Below, one piece after another: positions 33,378 to 41,400 of a stretch of DNA of 64,000 nucleotides (position 1 is its first letter; every line of letters begins with the position of its first letter). Origin of the DNA: Nisaea sp. (GTDB taxonomy: Bacteria > Pseudomonadota > Alphaproteobacteria > Thalassobaculales > Thalassobaculaceae); contig NZ_JAEPQA010000001.1 of assembly GCF_017640745.1 (NCBI RefSeq), positions 82,852-146,851 on the forward strand, in the 5' to 3' direction. The notes below the pieces were generated by a model. The model was not told the origin of the DNA. It saw nothing but the letters and a program-made list of their open reading frames with translations, and ran no database searches. A program made the translations under genes and the position numbers.

Positions 33378-34328
33378 ATGATCGGCGACCTGCTCGAAAT
33401 CCTCCTTACCGCCGGCTTCTGGGCCGCCACCATCCGTATCGTCAGTCCGCTCATCCTCGGCACCCTCGGAGAGCTGATCTGCGAGCGGGCAGGGGTGCTC
33501 AATCTCGGCATCGAGGGCATCATGACGATGGGTGCGATGGCCGGATGGATGTGGGTCTACCAGGGCGGAGACCTATGGGGAGGGATCGTCTTCGCCGCCT
33601 TCATCGGCGCGCTGTTCGGTATGTTTCACGCGGGTTTCACGGTCTATCTGGGGCTGTCCCAGCACGTGACCGGCATCGGCATCACGCTCTTTGCCTCCTC
33701 GCTCAGCTACTATGTCTTCCGCATGCTGCTGCCGACCGCGACGACCCCTCCGAAGATCACGCCCTTCCAGCCCTTCGCGGTCCCGGTCCTCTCCGACATC
33801 CCGGTGATCGGCGAGGCGCTCTTCACCCAGACGCCGCTGACCTACCTGGCCCTGCTCTCCGTTCCCGCCGTCTGGTACGTGCTCGAGCGGACGCCCCTCG
33901 GCCTCGCCGTCCGCATGGCGGGGGAGAACCCGGTCGCGGTCGAGAGCCAGGGCATCGACGTGCTGGTGGTCCGTACCGGCGCTGTCATGGTCGGCAGCGC
34001 CTTCATGGCGATCGGCGGCGCCTTCATCACCATGAGCGCTTTCGACGCCTTCTATTTCGGCATGATCAACGGCCGCGGCTGGATCTGCGTCGCGCTGGTG
34101 ATCTTCGCCTCCTGGCGGCCCGGAAAGGCGCTGCTCGGCGCGCTGCTCTTCGCCGGGCTCGACGCGCTGCAGGTCCGCGCGCAGCAGCTTGCCGGCGCCC
34201 AGATCCCCTACCAGTTCTTCCTTATGGCCCCGTACCTGCTCTCCATCGCCGCCATGGTGGTGATGGCGCGGCGGGCACGCTATCCGAAGGCGCTGCTGGT
34301 GCCGTTCCGGCGCGGCGACCGGGTCTGA
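33378..34328 (+). CDS. BMP-type ABC transporter permease (second)
   Basis: This is the second inner-membrane permease of the importer, 316 residues with eight or more hydrophobic segments. The start MIGDLLEILLTAGFWAATIRI and the motif PLILGTLGELICERAGVLNLGIEGIM near residue 30 are diagnostic for the short permease of BMP/nucleoside systems. AVRMAGENPVAVESQGI near 180 is the cytoplasmic coupling loop. It pairs with the preceding permease. It lies between the larger permease and the deaminase gene, 17 bases before the latter, so import and first metabolic step are encoded together. Confidence 0.92.
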   Translation: MIGDLLEILLTAGFWAATIRIVSPLILGTLGELICERAGVLNLGIEGIMTMGAMAGWMWVYQGGDLWGGIVFAAFIGALFGMFHAGFTVYLGLSQHVTGIGITLFASSLSYYVFRMLLPTATTPPKITPFQPFAVPVLSDIPVIGEALFTQTPLTYLALLSVPAVWYVLERTPLGLAVRMAGENPVAVESQGIDVLVVRTGAVMVGSAFMAIGGAFITMSAFDAFYFGMINGRGWICVALVIFASWRPGKALLGALLFAGLDALQVRAQQLAGAQIPYQFFLMAPYLLSIAAMVVMARRARYPKALLVPFRRGDRV

Positions 34329-34345
34329 CAAACAAGGTTTCAACG

Positions 34346-35620
34346 ATGCTCGATATCCTGATTACCAACGCAACGCTCCCCGACGGGCGCACGGGCCAGT
34401 CCATCGCGATCGCGGGCGGGAAGATCCTTGAGGTCGGCCTGAACGTGACCGGAGCGGCCGGCCGGACCATCGATGCGGGCGGCTGCCTCGTGACGCCGCC
34501 CTTCATCGACCCGCATTTCCATCTCGATTCCACCCTCAGTCTCGGGGAACCGCGCCTCAACCAGTCGGGCACGCTGCTCGAGGGCATCCAGCTCTGGGGC
34601 GAACTGAAGCCGCATCTGACCGGTGACGCGATCAAGGACCGGGTGCGGGAGCTTGCCCGCTGGTCCATCGCCAAGGGGACGCTCGCGATCCGCAGCCATG
34701 TCGATACCTCGGACCCGCGCATGATCAATGTCGACGCTCTGATCGAGGTCCGTGAGGAGCTGAAGCCCTATATCGACATCCAGCTCGTCGCCTTCCCGCA
34801 GGACGGCTACTTCCGCTCCGCCGGGAACGTGGAGAACGTCGCGCGGGCGCTCGACAAGGGGGTCGACGTGGTCGGCGGCATCCCGCATTTCGAGCGCACG
34901 ATGGAAGACGGCGCCCGCTCTGTCCGCGCGCTCTGCGAGCTGGCGGCGGACCGCGGTCTCCGCGTCGACATGCATTGCGACGAAACGGACGATCCGATGT
35001 CGCGCCATATCGAGACACTGACGGCGGAGACCAGGCGCCTCGGGCTCGAGGGCAGGGTGGCCGGGTCGCACCTGACCTCGATGCATTCGATGGACAATTA
35101 CTACGTCTCGAAGCTGCTGCCGCTGATGGCGGAGAGCGAGATCCATGCAATCCCGAACCCGCTCATCAACATCACCCTGCAGGGACGCCACGACACCTAT
35201 CCGAAGCGCCGCGGCATGACCCGGGTGAAGGAGATGACCGCGCAGGGCATCAACGTCGCCCTCGGTCACGACTGCGTCATGGATCCCTGGTACAGCCTCG
35301 GCAGCCACGACATGCTGGAGGTCGCCCATATGGCGGTGCATGTCGGGCAGATGACCGGCGTCGAGGAGATGAAGGCGATGTTCGCCGCCGTGACCGAGAA
35401 CTCGGCAAAGGCGATGGGCCTCGAAGGCTACGGCATCGCCAAGGGCTGCAATGCCGATCTCGTCATTCTCCAGGCGGGCGATCCGATGGAGGCCATCCGC
35501 CTGAAGCCGAACCGCCTATTCGTGCTCCGCCGCGGCAAGGTGATCGCCGAGGCCCCGCCGCAGATGAGCACCGTTTCGATCGGTAGCGAAAGCTACAGCG
35601 TCGATTTCCGCCGCGCCTAG
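34346..35620 (+). CDS. codA: Cytosine deaminase-like amidohydrolase
   Basis: This metal-dependent amidohydrolase of 424 residues resembles E. coli CodA, which turns cytosine into uracil and ammonia and also accepts isoguanine-type bases. Metal and catalytic residues are all in place: FIDPHFHLD (two His) near residue 55, HCDET (His plus catalytic Glu) near 209, SHLTSMHS (His) near 240 and LGHDCVMDPWYSLG near 305, where the Asp after GHDCVM corresponds to the CodA metal/base region. It is the last gene of the BMP importer unit, 17 bases after the second permease, which points to salvage of an imported nucleobase. Related pterin or triazine deaminases cannot be excluded. Its stop overlaps the convergent aminotransferase. 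Confidence 0.88.
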   Translation: MLDILITNATLPDGRTGQSIAIAGGKILEVGLNVTGAAGRTIDAGGCLVTPPFIDPHFHLDSTLSLGEPRLNQSGTLLEGIQLWGELKPHLTGDAIKDRVRELARWSIAKGTLAIRSHVDTSDPRMINVDALIEVREELKPYIDIQLVAFPQDGYFRSAGNVENVARALDKGVDVVGGIPHFERTMEDGARSVRALCELAADRGLRVDMHCDETDDPMSRHIETLTAETRRLGLEGRVAGSHLTSMHSMDNYYVSKLLPLMAESEIHAIPNPLINITLQGRHDTYPKRRGMTRVKEMTAQGINVALGHDCVMDPWYSLGSHDMLEVAHMAVHVGQMTGVEEMKAMFAAVTENSAKAMGLEGYGIAKGCNADLVILQAGDPMEAIRLKPNRLFVLRRGKVIAEAPPQMSTVSIGSESYSVDFRRA

Positions 35621-36756
35621 GCGAGTTCCGCGTCCAACGCCTCGAACAGGCGATCGACGTCGCCCATGTCGTTGAAGAGATAGGGACTGACCCGCAAGGC
35701 ATTGTTCCGGAAGCAGATATGGACGCCGCGCGCGGCCATCTTCTTCTCCAGGCCCTCCGGCCAGGGCATGTCGCGATAGAGCCCGATGAAATGCCCGATG
35801 CGGCGCTCCTTCGGAGGGTATTTCAGCCCGCGCTCGGCCGCCTTGTCCGCGACGGCATCCACCAGTCCGCTCAGATATTCGTGGATGGCCGCCGGTGTCC
35901 ATTCCGCGATCTGCTCCAGCGCCGTGACCGACATCGGCATATGCACCATGCTGTCGGCAGCCCCCATGTCATAGCGCCGCGCGCTCGGCTTCAGTTCGCC
36001 GCCGAGCCCGTCACCGCTTTCCATCGAAGGCGCACCCGTCCGGGCCTGCTGGTTCAGCTCCAGCGGCATGCCGCGCTGATGCTTCGGCGCGACATACATG
36101 AAGCCCATCGTGTCGGGACAGAGTAGCCACTTGTAGCCGGAGGCGACGACGAAATCCGCCTGAACCTTCTTCAGATCGAAGGGCCGCGCGGCGATCGACT
36201 GGGTCGCATCGACCACGAGCGGGATCCCGCGGCGGCGGCACTCGGCGCTGACCGTTTCCAGATCGACGAGCGCGCCGTCCGACCAGTGGCAATTCGGCAG
36301 GGCGACGATGCCGACCCCGTCGTCGAGCGACTCCAGTACCGGCCCGGTCCAGTCGAAATCCTCCCCGCGCCGCACCAGACGCACGTCCCCGCCTGCAATA
36401 CGCGCCAGACGGATCCAGGCATAGACGTTGGAGGGAAACTGTCCGCCGAGCATCAGCACGTCCTTGCCCGCTTCGAGTCGCAGATTTGCCGCGGCGGTCG
36501 CGATGCCGTAGCTGGTCGAGAAGCAGATGGCGATATCGTCAACGGTCGCGCCGATCAGCCCGCCGAAAAGCGTACGGCAGCGCTCCATCTCCGGACCAAG
36601 ATCGGCCCGCTCCGGCGTCCAGGGGTGCAGTTTCCTTAGCAACCCGCGCTGCCCGGCTTCAAAACTCGCCTTCAGGCACGGCGACTGGCTGGCGCTGTTG
36701 AGGTAGGCGACACCGTCCGGCAAGTCGAACAGGTCGCGCTGGCAGGCGAGGGGCAT
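35617..36756 (-). CDS. Class V aminotransferase (cysteine desulfurase-like fold)
   Basis: This is a cytosolic PLP enzyme of 379 residues, fold type I, class V. It begins with the substrate-side motif GVAYLNSASQSP. The PLP-binding parts are FSTSYGIATAAANL (phosphate side), VDATQSIAARPFDL (Asp below the ring) and the Schiff-base lysine in VASGYKWLLCPDTMGFMYV. The family contains kynureninase-like, cysteine desulfurase-like and epimerase-like members, and I cannot choose among them. It is not adjacent to iron-sulfur or selenium genes. It converges on the deaminase gene with a four-base overlap (CTAG); a PAS_5 gene lies upstream on the same strand. Confidence 0.83.
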   Translation of the reverse strand: MPLACQRDLFDLPDGVAYLNSASQSPCLKASFEAGQRGLLRKLHPWTPERADLGPEMERCRTLFGGLIGATVDDIAICFSTSYGIATAAANLRLEAGKDVLMLGGQFPSNVYAWIRLARIAGGDVRLVRRGEDFDWTGPVLESLDDGVGIVALPNCHWSDGALVDLETVSAECRRRGIPLVVDATQSIAARPFDLKKVQADFVVASGYKWLLCPDTMGFMYVAPKHQRGMPLELNQQARTGAPSMESGDGLGGELKPSARRYDMGAADSMVHMPMSVTALEQIAEWTPAAIHEYLSGLVDAVADKAAERGLKYPPKERRIGHFIGLYRDMPWPEGLEKKMAARGVHICFRNNALRVSPYLFNDMGDVDRLFEALDAELA

Positions 36757-36836
36757 GGAAAGAGGCTCCGCTGGAAGAGTTGTTCCGGAGACGGGCGCCC
36801 CGGCTCCTCAACTAAACGGCGCCTGCATGTTCGCAG

Positions 36837-37406
36837 TCAAGCCCGGTGGGCGGCTTGGCGGTCCGGCTCGACACGGCTCCAGCGGAAATATTTGACCTTC
36901 TGGTCTCCCGTTAGTGAACCGGCGAAGCTGGAGGTGCTGAGGAAATTGGTGATCCCAATGAGATGCGTCGGCGTGCGTCTGTCGTTTCCCAGCGGAAGGA
37001 CTAGACGCTCACCGAGGACGCTCGCCCCTTGTTCCGACTGATGATCGGTCAGAATGAAAAAGGCGGCGGGTATTTCCAGCATGAGCCGCCAGCGTTTCGA
37101 AATCGCCTCTGCGGCGCCGGACTGCATGATATCGGATAGCCGCATCCCCTTCAGATTGCGGCGGTAGCGCTGCGTGTGTTCCTCGCCGGCGATGCGGTAG
37201 ACGAAATCTCCTCCCGCCAGCACCTCGACGACGAAAATGTTCGGCAGCGCCCATGGAAAGTCCACGGGGTCGATGTCCGCATAGGACGGCATCGCATGCC
37301 CGTCGCGCAATGTGAGCCAGTAATCGAGAAATCTGCGATGCAGGCGCGTTCCGTCACGCGGTGCAAGCTCCTCTACGGGAACCCGATCCTCTTCGTTGAA
37401 TTCCAT
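36837..37406 (-). CDS. PAS_5-type (single PAS domain) protein
   Basis: This 189-residue protein is a stand-alone PAS_5-type domain. The order LHRRFLDYWLTLRDGHAMPS, then FPWALPNIFVVEVLAGGDFVYRIAGEEH, then GMRLSDIM and the C-terminal RLVLPLGNDRRTPTHLIGITNF is characteristic. It is similar in layout to the protein at 2477-3007. It lacks any attached kinase or cyclase domain, so its partner is unknown. The frame is open far upstream, but that extension would translate the complement of the adjacent tRNA-Ser; the ATG at 37406 is therefore chosen, right before the conserved part. The region between it and the tRNA is only about 115 bases. Confidence 0.75.
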   Translation of the reverse strand: MEFNEEDRVPVEELAPRDGTRLHRRFLDYWLTLRDGHAMPSYADIDPVDFPWALPNIFVVEVLAGGDFVYRIAGEEHTQRYRRNLKGMRLSDIMQSGAAEAISKRWRLMLEIPAAFFILTDHQSEQGASVLGERLVLPLGNDRRTPTHLIGITNFLSTSSFAGSLTGDQKVKYFRWSRVEPDRQAAHRA

Positions 37407-37522
37407 AGTTAGGCTGAAGTCCGTATCGTGCAGGAATACCGCCGCATCATCTGCGGGTGTTCGAAACCGACTTTTAGCAGAGAGAATTAAACAAAAAGAA
37501 AACGGCAGCGAAAAAGAAGCGC

Positions 37523-37612
37523 TGGCGGATGGGGTGGGATTCGAACCCACGAGACGGTCACCCGCCTGCCGGTTTTCAAGACCGGTGCCTTCAACCACTC
37601 GGCCACCCATCC
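37523..37612 (-). tRNA. tRNA-Ser (anticodon TGA)
   Basis: This 90-base tRNA lies on the minus strand and includes the encoded CCA. The acceptor stem GGATGGG pairs fully with CCCATCC. The anticodon stem CGGTC/AACCG region encloses CTTGAAA, giving anticodon TGA (forward-strand tca at 37576-37578). A long variable arm (class II), as required for serine, lies between anticodon and T arms, and the T arm reads GGGTTCGAATCCC. Confidence 0.98.
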
Positions 37613-37639
37613 GTTCGTCATGAGAGACGAGGCCGGCTG

Positions 37640-37668
37640 TCTATACGCAACGATGATGCTTCCCGCAA
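37640..37668 (-). promoter_or_regulatory. Candidate promoter of tRNA-Ser
   Basis: On the minus strand TTGCGG (37668-37663) and TATAGA (37645-37640) are 17 bases apart. The -10 lies 27 bases before the tRNA 5' end. It was assigned by eye. Confidence 0.45.
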
Positions 37669-37758
37669 CCGTCAAGAGAACCGGAAAGGCATTGATCAAT
37701 TTGCAGCATTAGTACTACACATGAGGCATAATAGTCATACTTGAGGATTGAACTTCCT

Positions 37759-38481
37759 GTGATCCGAAAACCTTCTACAGCGTCCAGCGGTCGAACTCTG
37801 GCCCAGGACACCACCGAAGCATTGCGCGCAAAGATCGCTTCCGGCCCGATGAAAGCAGGGGACCGCCTGCCGACCGAAAAGGAGCTCGAAGCCGAATTCG
37901 GCGTCAGCCGCACGGTGATCCGCGAGGCTGTGGCCGTTCTCAAGGCCGACGGCTTGGTGGAGCCGCGGCGCGGCGCCGGGATCTTCGTCCGCGATCCCGA
38001 AGGCTCGCGCCGCAAGAACCTGCCGAGCTTCGTACCGTCCGGTGTCCACGAGGCGCTGGATCTGCTCGAACTCCGGATGGCGGTCGAGATCGAGGCGGCC
38101 GGACTTGCGGCGACGCGGCGAAGTCTTTCCCAGGACGCGCGGATCCGCGAATGCCAGGTGCAATTCGAGCGCGCCATCGAATCCGGCGCATCGGCGGTCG
38201 ATCGTGATGCCGCGTTCCATCTTGCGATCGCGCAAGGCACGAACAACAGCCTTTTCACTTCTTTTCTCGAATCGCTTGGCAGCAACGCCATTCCGCGCAG
38301 CAACCTTTCGGACGAGGACCGTGCACGGCTGATCGACCGCTCCTATCTCGAGCGGGTGAACAAGGAACATCGGGCAATCGTCGATGCGATTTCCGCCGGC
38401 GACGCGGACGGCGCCCGGGTGGCCATGCGCGCGCATCTGAGCGGCAGCATTACCCGTTACCGGACATCTCTTTCCACCTGA
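37759..38481 (+). CDS. FadR-subfamily GntR transcriptional regulator
   Basis: This is a DNA-binding repressor of 240 residues: an N-terminal winged helix (ALRAKIASGPMKAGDRLPTEKELEAEFGVSRTVIREAVAVL, residues about 20-65) and a C-terminal all-helical FCD ligand-binding domain with ELRMAVEIEAAGLAA, a DAAFHLAIAQGTNN core and HRAIVDAI. FCD regulators of this type often respond to sugar acids such as uronates or aldarates. It sits 33 bases before the lactonase gene on the same strand and near the uronate locus, so it probably controls both transcription units. I prefer the GTG at 37759 as start; a TTG at 37741 is in frame. An AGTCATA box lies at 37733-37739. Confidence 0.88.
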   Translation: MIRKPSTASSGRTLAQDTTEALRAKIASGPMKAGDRLPTEKELEAEFGVSRTVIREAVAVLKADGLVEPRRGAGIFVRDPEGSRRKNLPSFVPSGVHEALDLLELRMAVEIEAAGLAATRRSLSQDARIRECQVQFERAIESGASAVDRDAAFHLAIAQGTNNSLFTSFLESLGSNAIPRSNLSDEDRARLIDRSYLERVNKEHRAIVDAISAGDADGARVAMRAHLSGSITRYRTSLST

Positions 38482-38514
38482 CGCGGATACTTCGCGAATA
38501 CGGGAGACCCATTC

Positions 38515-39420
38515 ATGAATGTGCCGGTCGACTGCGTGCTGGATGTCCGCGCGACGTTGGGCGAGGGCGCGGTCTGGGACAGCGGGACCGGTTCGCTCTG
38601 GTGGGTCGATATCGCGGCACCGGCGCTCCATCGCTACATGCCCGGCACCGGCCGTGCGGAAGAGTGGCCGATGCCGTCCGCCATCGGCTGCGTCGCCCCG
38701 CGCCACGCAGGAGGCGCCATTCTCGGGCTCGAGCAGGGCTGGTCCGCATTTGATCCGACGGATGGTTCGATTTCTCTGATCAACGACCAGGCCCCGGCCC
38801 GGCCCGGTCACCGCTTCAATGACGGCTCGGTCGATCCGGCCGGTCGTTTCTGGGCAGGAACGATGCCGAAAACCGGTCCAAAGAATGCCGCGGCCGGAGA
38901 GGCGGGCGACGGTGAGCTCTTCTGTCTTGACGCCGATGGTTCCTGCCGCATGGTCGTCGACGGGCTCTACACCCAGAACGGTCTCGCGTTTTCGCCGGAC
39001 GGCACGCGCATGTATCTCTCAGACAGCCACCCCGCCGTGCGGACGATCTGGCAATTCGACTACGAGCTGGAGAGCGGAACGCCGACGAACCAGCGGCTCT
39101 TCTTCGACACGAGAGAGGTCGCGGGGCGTCCCGACGGTGCCGCGATGGATGCCGACGGCTGCTACTGGATGGCCGGCATCGAGGGCTGGCAGATTCTCCG
39201 AATCACGCCACAAGGCACGGTCGACCGTACCATCGCCGTTCCGGTCGAAAAGCCGACCTGTCTCGCGTTCGGCGGCACCGACCTCAAGGATCTCTACATC
39301 ACCTGCATGGGGCCAGGCCTGATCACGCCCGGCACCGAAGAGCGCCAGCCGAATGCGGGCTGTCTCTTCGTCTGCCGTCCGGGTGTCGAGGGCTACGCGC
39401 CCCCGCCCGCCGCTGCGTGA
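38515..39420 (+). CDS. SMP-30/gluconolactonase family sugar-acid lactonase
   Basis: This is a six-bladed beta-propeller lactonase of 301 residues that opens sugar-acid lactones with a bound Ca2+ or Zn2+. Key family parts are LGEGAVWD (metal-ligand Glu near residue 17), HRFNDGSVDPAGRFWAGTM (Asn and Asp near 103), YTQNGLAFSPDG (metal-ligand Asn) and GRPDGAAMDADGCYW (metal-ligand Asp). In this locus the likely substrate is the aldarolactone made by uronate dehydrogenase, which is opened to galactarate or glucarate; that is inferred from context. It is co-directional with the FadR-type regulator (33 bases) and converges on the TRAP permease gene with three bases between the stops. Confidence 0.9.
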   Translation: MNVPVDCVLDVRATLGEGAVWDSGTGSLWWVDIAAPALHRYMPGTGRAEEWPMPSAIGCVAPRHAGGAILGLEQGWSAFDPTDGSISLINDQAPARPGHRFNDGSVDPAGRFWAGTMPKTGPKNAAAGEAGDGELFCLDADGSCRMVVDGLYTQNGLAFSPDGTRMYLSDSHPAVRTIWQFDYELESGTPTNQRLFFDTREVAGRPDGAAMDADGCYWMAGIEGWQILRITPQGTVDRTIAVPVEKPTCLAFGGTDLKDLYITCMGPGLITPGTEERQPNAGCLFVCRPGVEGYAPPPAAA

Positions 39421-39423
39421 CGC

Positions 39424-40707
39424 CTAGCCTTCGATCAGGCGCGGCAGAGTCAGCGAGATCTCAGGAATGAAGGTCGTCAGCATCAGCGCGACCAGGATCG
39501 CGGCATAGAACGGCCAGATCGTCTTCACTGCCCGTTCGATAGGAACCTTGCCGACGGCGCAACCGAGGAAAAGACAGGCCCCGACCGGCGGGGTGCACAG
39601 CCCGAGCCCGAGGTTCATCATCAGGATCATGCCGAACTGCACCGGATCCATGCCGATGGAAATCACCACCGGCAGGAAGATCGGCGTGCAGATCAGGATC
39701 AGCGCGGCCATGTCCATGATCATGCCGAGGATCAGCAGCATGGCATTGATCATCAACAGCATGCCGATCGGGTTTTCCGTCACGCCGGTCATGAAATCGA
39801 TCATCCGCGACGGCACCTGGTAGAAGGTCAGCATGTAGGCGAAGGCGGTCGCCGAGGCGACCAGGATCAGCACCATCGAGGTCGTGCGCACCGAGTTCAC
39901 CACGGCGGTCTTGAACGCCTCCCAGCTGAGAGAGCGGTAGACGATCAGGGTCACAAGGAAGGCGTAGAGCGTGCCGAAGGCACCGGATTCGGTCACCGTG
40001 AAGACGCCGGACAACACACCGCCGACGATGATCACCGCCGTGAAGAGGCCGGGCAGGGCCGCCACGAAGCTGAGGAAGAGGGCGGTGAAACCGGGGAAAA
40101 CCTCGACCGGATAATTGCGGCGGACGGCGATCAGATAGGCCGCGACGGCGAGACAGATGCACATGAGCACGCCGGGCACGACGCCGGCGAGGAAGAGTTG
40201 CGAGATCGAGATTCCGCCGCCCGCCGCGATGGCGAAGAGAATCATGTTGTGGCTCGGCGGAACCAGGATGCCGGCGATGGAGGAGGTCACGGTCACGTTG
40301 ACCGCATAATCGTCGTCGTAACCCTTTTCCTTCATCACCGGGATCAGGATCGAGCCCAGCGCTGAGATGTCCGCGACGGCGGAACCGGATATCCCGCCGA
40401 ACAGCATCGAGGAGAGCACGTTCACGACGCCGAGGCCACCGCGCACCTTGCCGACCGCGGCCGACGCAAAGCGCACCAGCCGGATCGCGATGCCGCCATG
40501 GAACATGAGTTCGCCGGCGAAGATGAAGAAGGGGATCGCCATCAGCGAGAAGACGTTGATCCCGGAGATGATGCGCTGGAAGGCGACGACCAGCGGCAGC
40601 CCCTCGACGAAGAAAGCGGTGACGGCGGCGACCGCCAGCGCGAAGGCGACAGGAACGCCGATGACGACGCAGACGGCAAAGACGCCGAGCAGAATGAGAA
40701 GACCCAT
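39424..40707 (-). CDS. dctM: TRAP transporter large permease (DctM)
   Basis: DctM is the main inner-membrane subunit of a tripartite, Na+-driven importer. The protein has 427 residues and about twelve hydrophobic segments. Family motifs are LLGVFAVCVVIGVPVAFAL at the start, AIPFFIFAGELM near residue 58, ISGSAVADISALGSILIPVM near 105 and VPPSHNMILFAIAAGGGISI near 150. It is the last gene of the unit dctP-dctQ-dctM, ten bases after dctQ. With uronate genes upstream on the same strand, the substrate is probably a hexuronate (inferred). It converges on the lactonase gene. Confidence 0.95.
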   Translation of the reverse strand: MGLLILLGVFAVCVVIGVPVAFALAVAAVTAFFVEGLPLVVAFQRIISGINVFSLMAIPFFIFAGELMFHGGIAIRLVRFASAAVGKVRGGLGVVNVLSSMLFGGISGSAVADISALGSILIPVMKEKGYDDDYAVNVTVTSSIAGILVPPSHNMILFAIAAGGGISISQLFLAGVVPGVLMCICLAVAAYLIAVRRNYPVEVFPGFTALFLSFVAALPGLFTAVIIVGGVLSGVFTVTESGAFGTLYAFLVTLIVYRSLSWEAFKTAVVNSVRTTSMVLILVASATAFAYMLTFYQVPSRMIDFMTGVTENPIGMLLMINAMLLILGMIMDMAALILICTPIFLPVVISIGMDPVQFGMILMMNLGLGLCTPPVGACLFLGCAVGKVPIERAVKTIWPFYAAILVALMLTTFIPEISLTLPRLIEG

Positions 40708-40717
40708 GACGGCGCCC

Positions 40718-41287
40718 CTATGAGCTCTGGTTACGCGGATCCGGGGTCTTCTCCCGGAAGAATCTGATCAGATGGCCGATCGAATAAAGCAGGCATGCCG
40801 CGCCGCAGAACGTCAGCGGGACCGCGCGCAGTCCCTCCGGGAGATCGATCAGGGGAATCTGGGTGCTCCATTTGAAGAGCACGAGCTTGTAGGTCTGCAC
40901 CATCATGACGAGGCCGAAGCCGCCCATGATGAGATAGGTGAGCAGCTCCATCAGACGCTGCACCGGCCGTGGCGCGATATCGCGGAAGAAGGAGACGCCG
41001 AGATGGGAACGCTCATGCACGCCGGAGGCGGCCCCGACAAAGCCGATCAGCGAAACCAGAAGCAGGGCGATCTGCTCCACCCAGGTGGGAGTGGCGTTCA
41101 GGACGTAGCGGCCGAACACCAGCCAGCCGAAGATCACCGTCAGGACGACCATGCCGATCCCCGATACCCAGAGACTGAGTCCGGAGAGGCGGTCGAGCAG
41201 ACGGTAGAACAGCCTGAAAATGTCGGCCGCGCCGCGCCTGGAGCCTTGAGCACCGCTTTCGGCGCCAGTCGAATGCATGGAGTTCAT
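40718..41287 (-). CDS. dctQ: TRAP transporter small permease (DctQ)
   Basis: DctQ is the four-helix inner-membrane subunit of the TRAP importer, 189 residues. Hydrophobic segments begin at LSLWVSGIGMVVLTVIFGWLV, followed by WVEQIALLLVSLIGFVGAA, LLTYLIMGGFGLVMMV and AVPLTFCGAACLLYSIG. The family signature YVLNATPTWVEQIA precedes the second helix. I place the start at the ATG at 41287 with GGGA upstream; another ATG three codons later and an upstream in-frame start to 41329 are alternatives. It lies downstream of a terminator-like hairpin that follows dctP and ten bases before dctM. Confidence 0.93.
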   Translation of the reverse strand: MNSMHSTGAESGAQGSRRGAADIFRLFYRLLDRLSGLSLWVSGIGMVVLTVIFGWLVFGRYVLNATPTWVEQIALLLVSLIGFVGAASGVHERSHLGVSFFRDIAPRPVQRLMELLTYLIMGGFGLVMMVQTYKLVLFKWSTQIPLIDLPEGLRAVPLTFCGAACLLYSIGHLIRFFREKTPDPRNQSS

Positions 41288-41341
41288 CTGCACATCCCGG
41301 GTCGTGGCCGCCCTGAGGCGGCAACACAAAGATCAAGCAGG

Positions 41342-41386
41342 AAAAAGGTGCCGCCGGAGCGGTCGCGCGAGCGACACCCCGGCGGC
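41342..41386 (-). terminator. Terminator-like stem-loop between dctP and dctQ
   Basis: On the minus strand an 8-bp stem GCCGCCGG/CCGGCGGC (41386-41379 and 41357-41350) carries an inner GTCGC/GCGAC stem with a TCGC loop, and is followed by ACC and five T (41346-41342). Such partial terminators often let the binding protein be made in excess over the permeases. Confidence 0.65.
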
Positions 41387-41400
41387 CACGGGACAGGAGC

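Noticed and set aside
37407-37610. N-terminal extension of the PAS_5 frame
   Set aside because: It would translate the tRNA-Ser gene itself; the conserved domain begins after the ATG at 37406.
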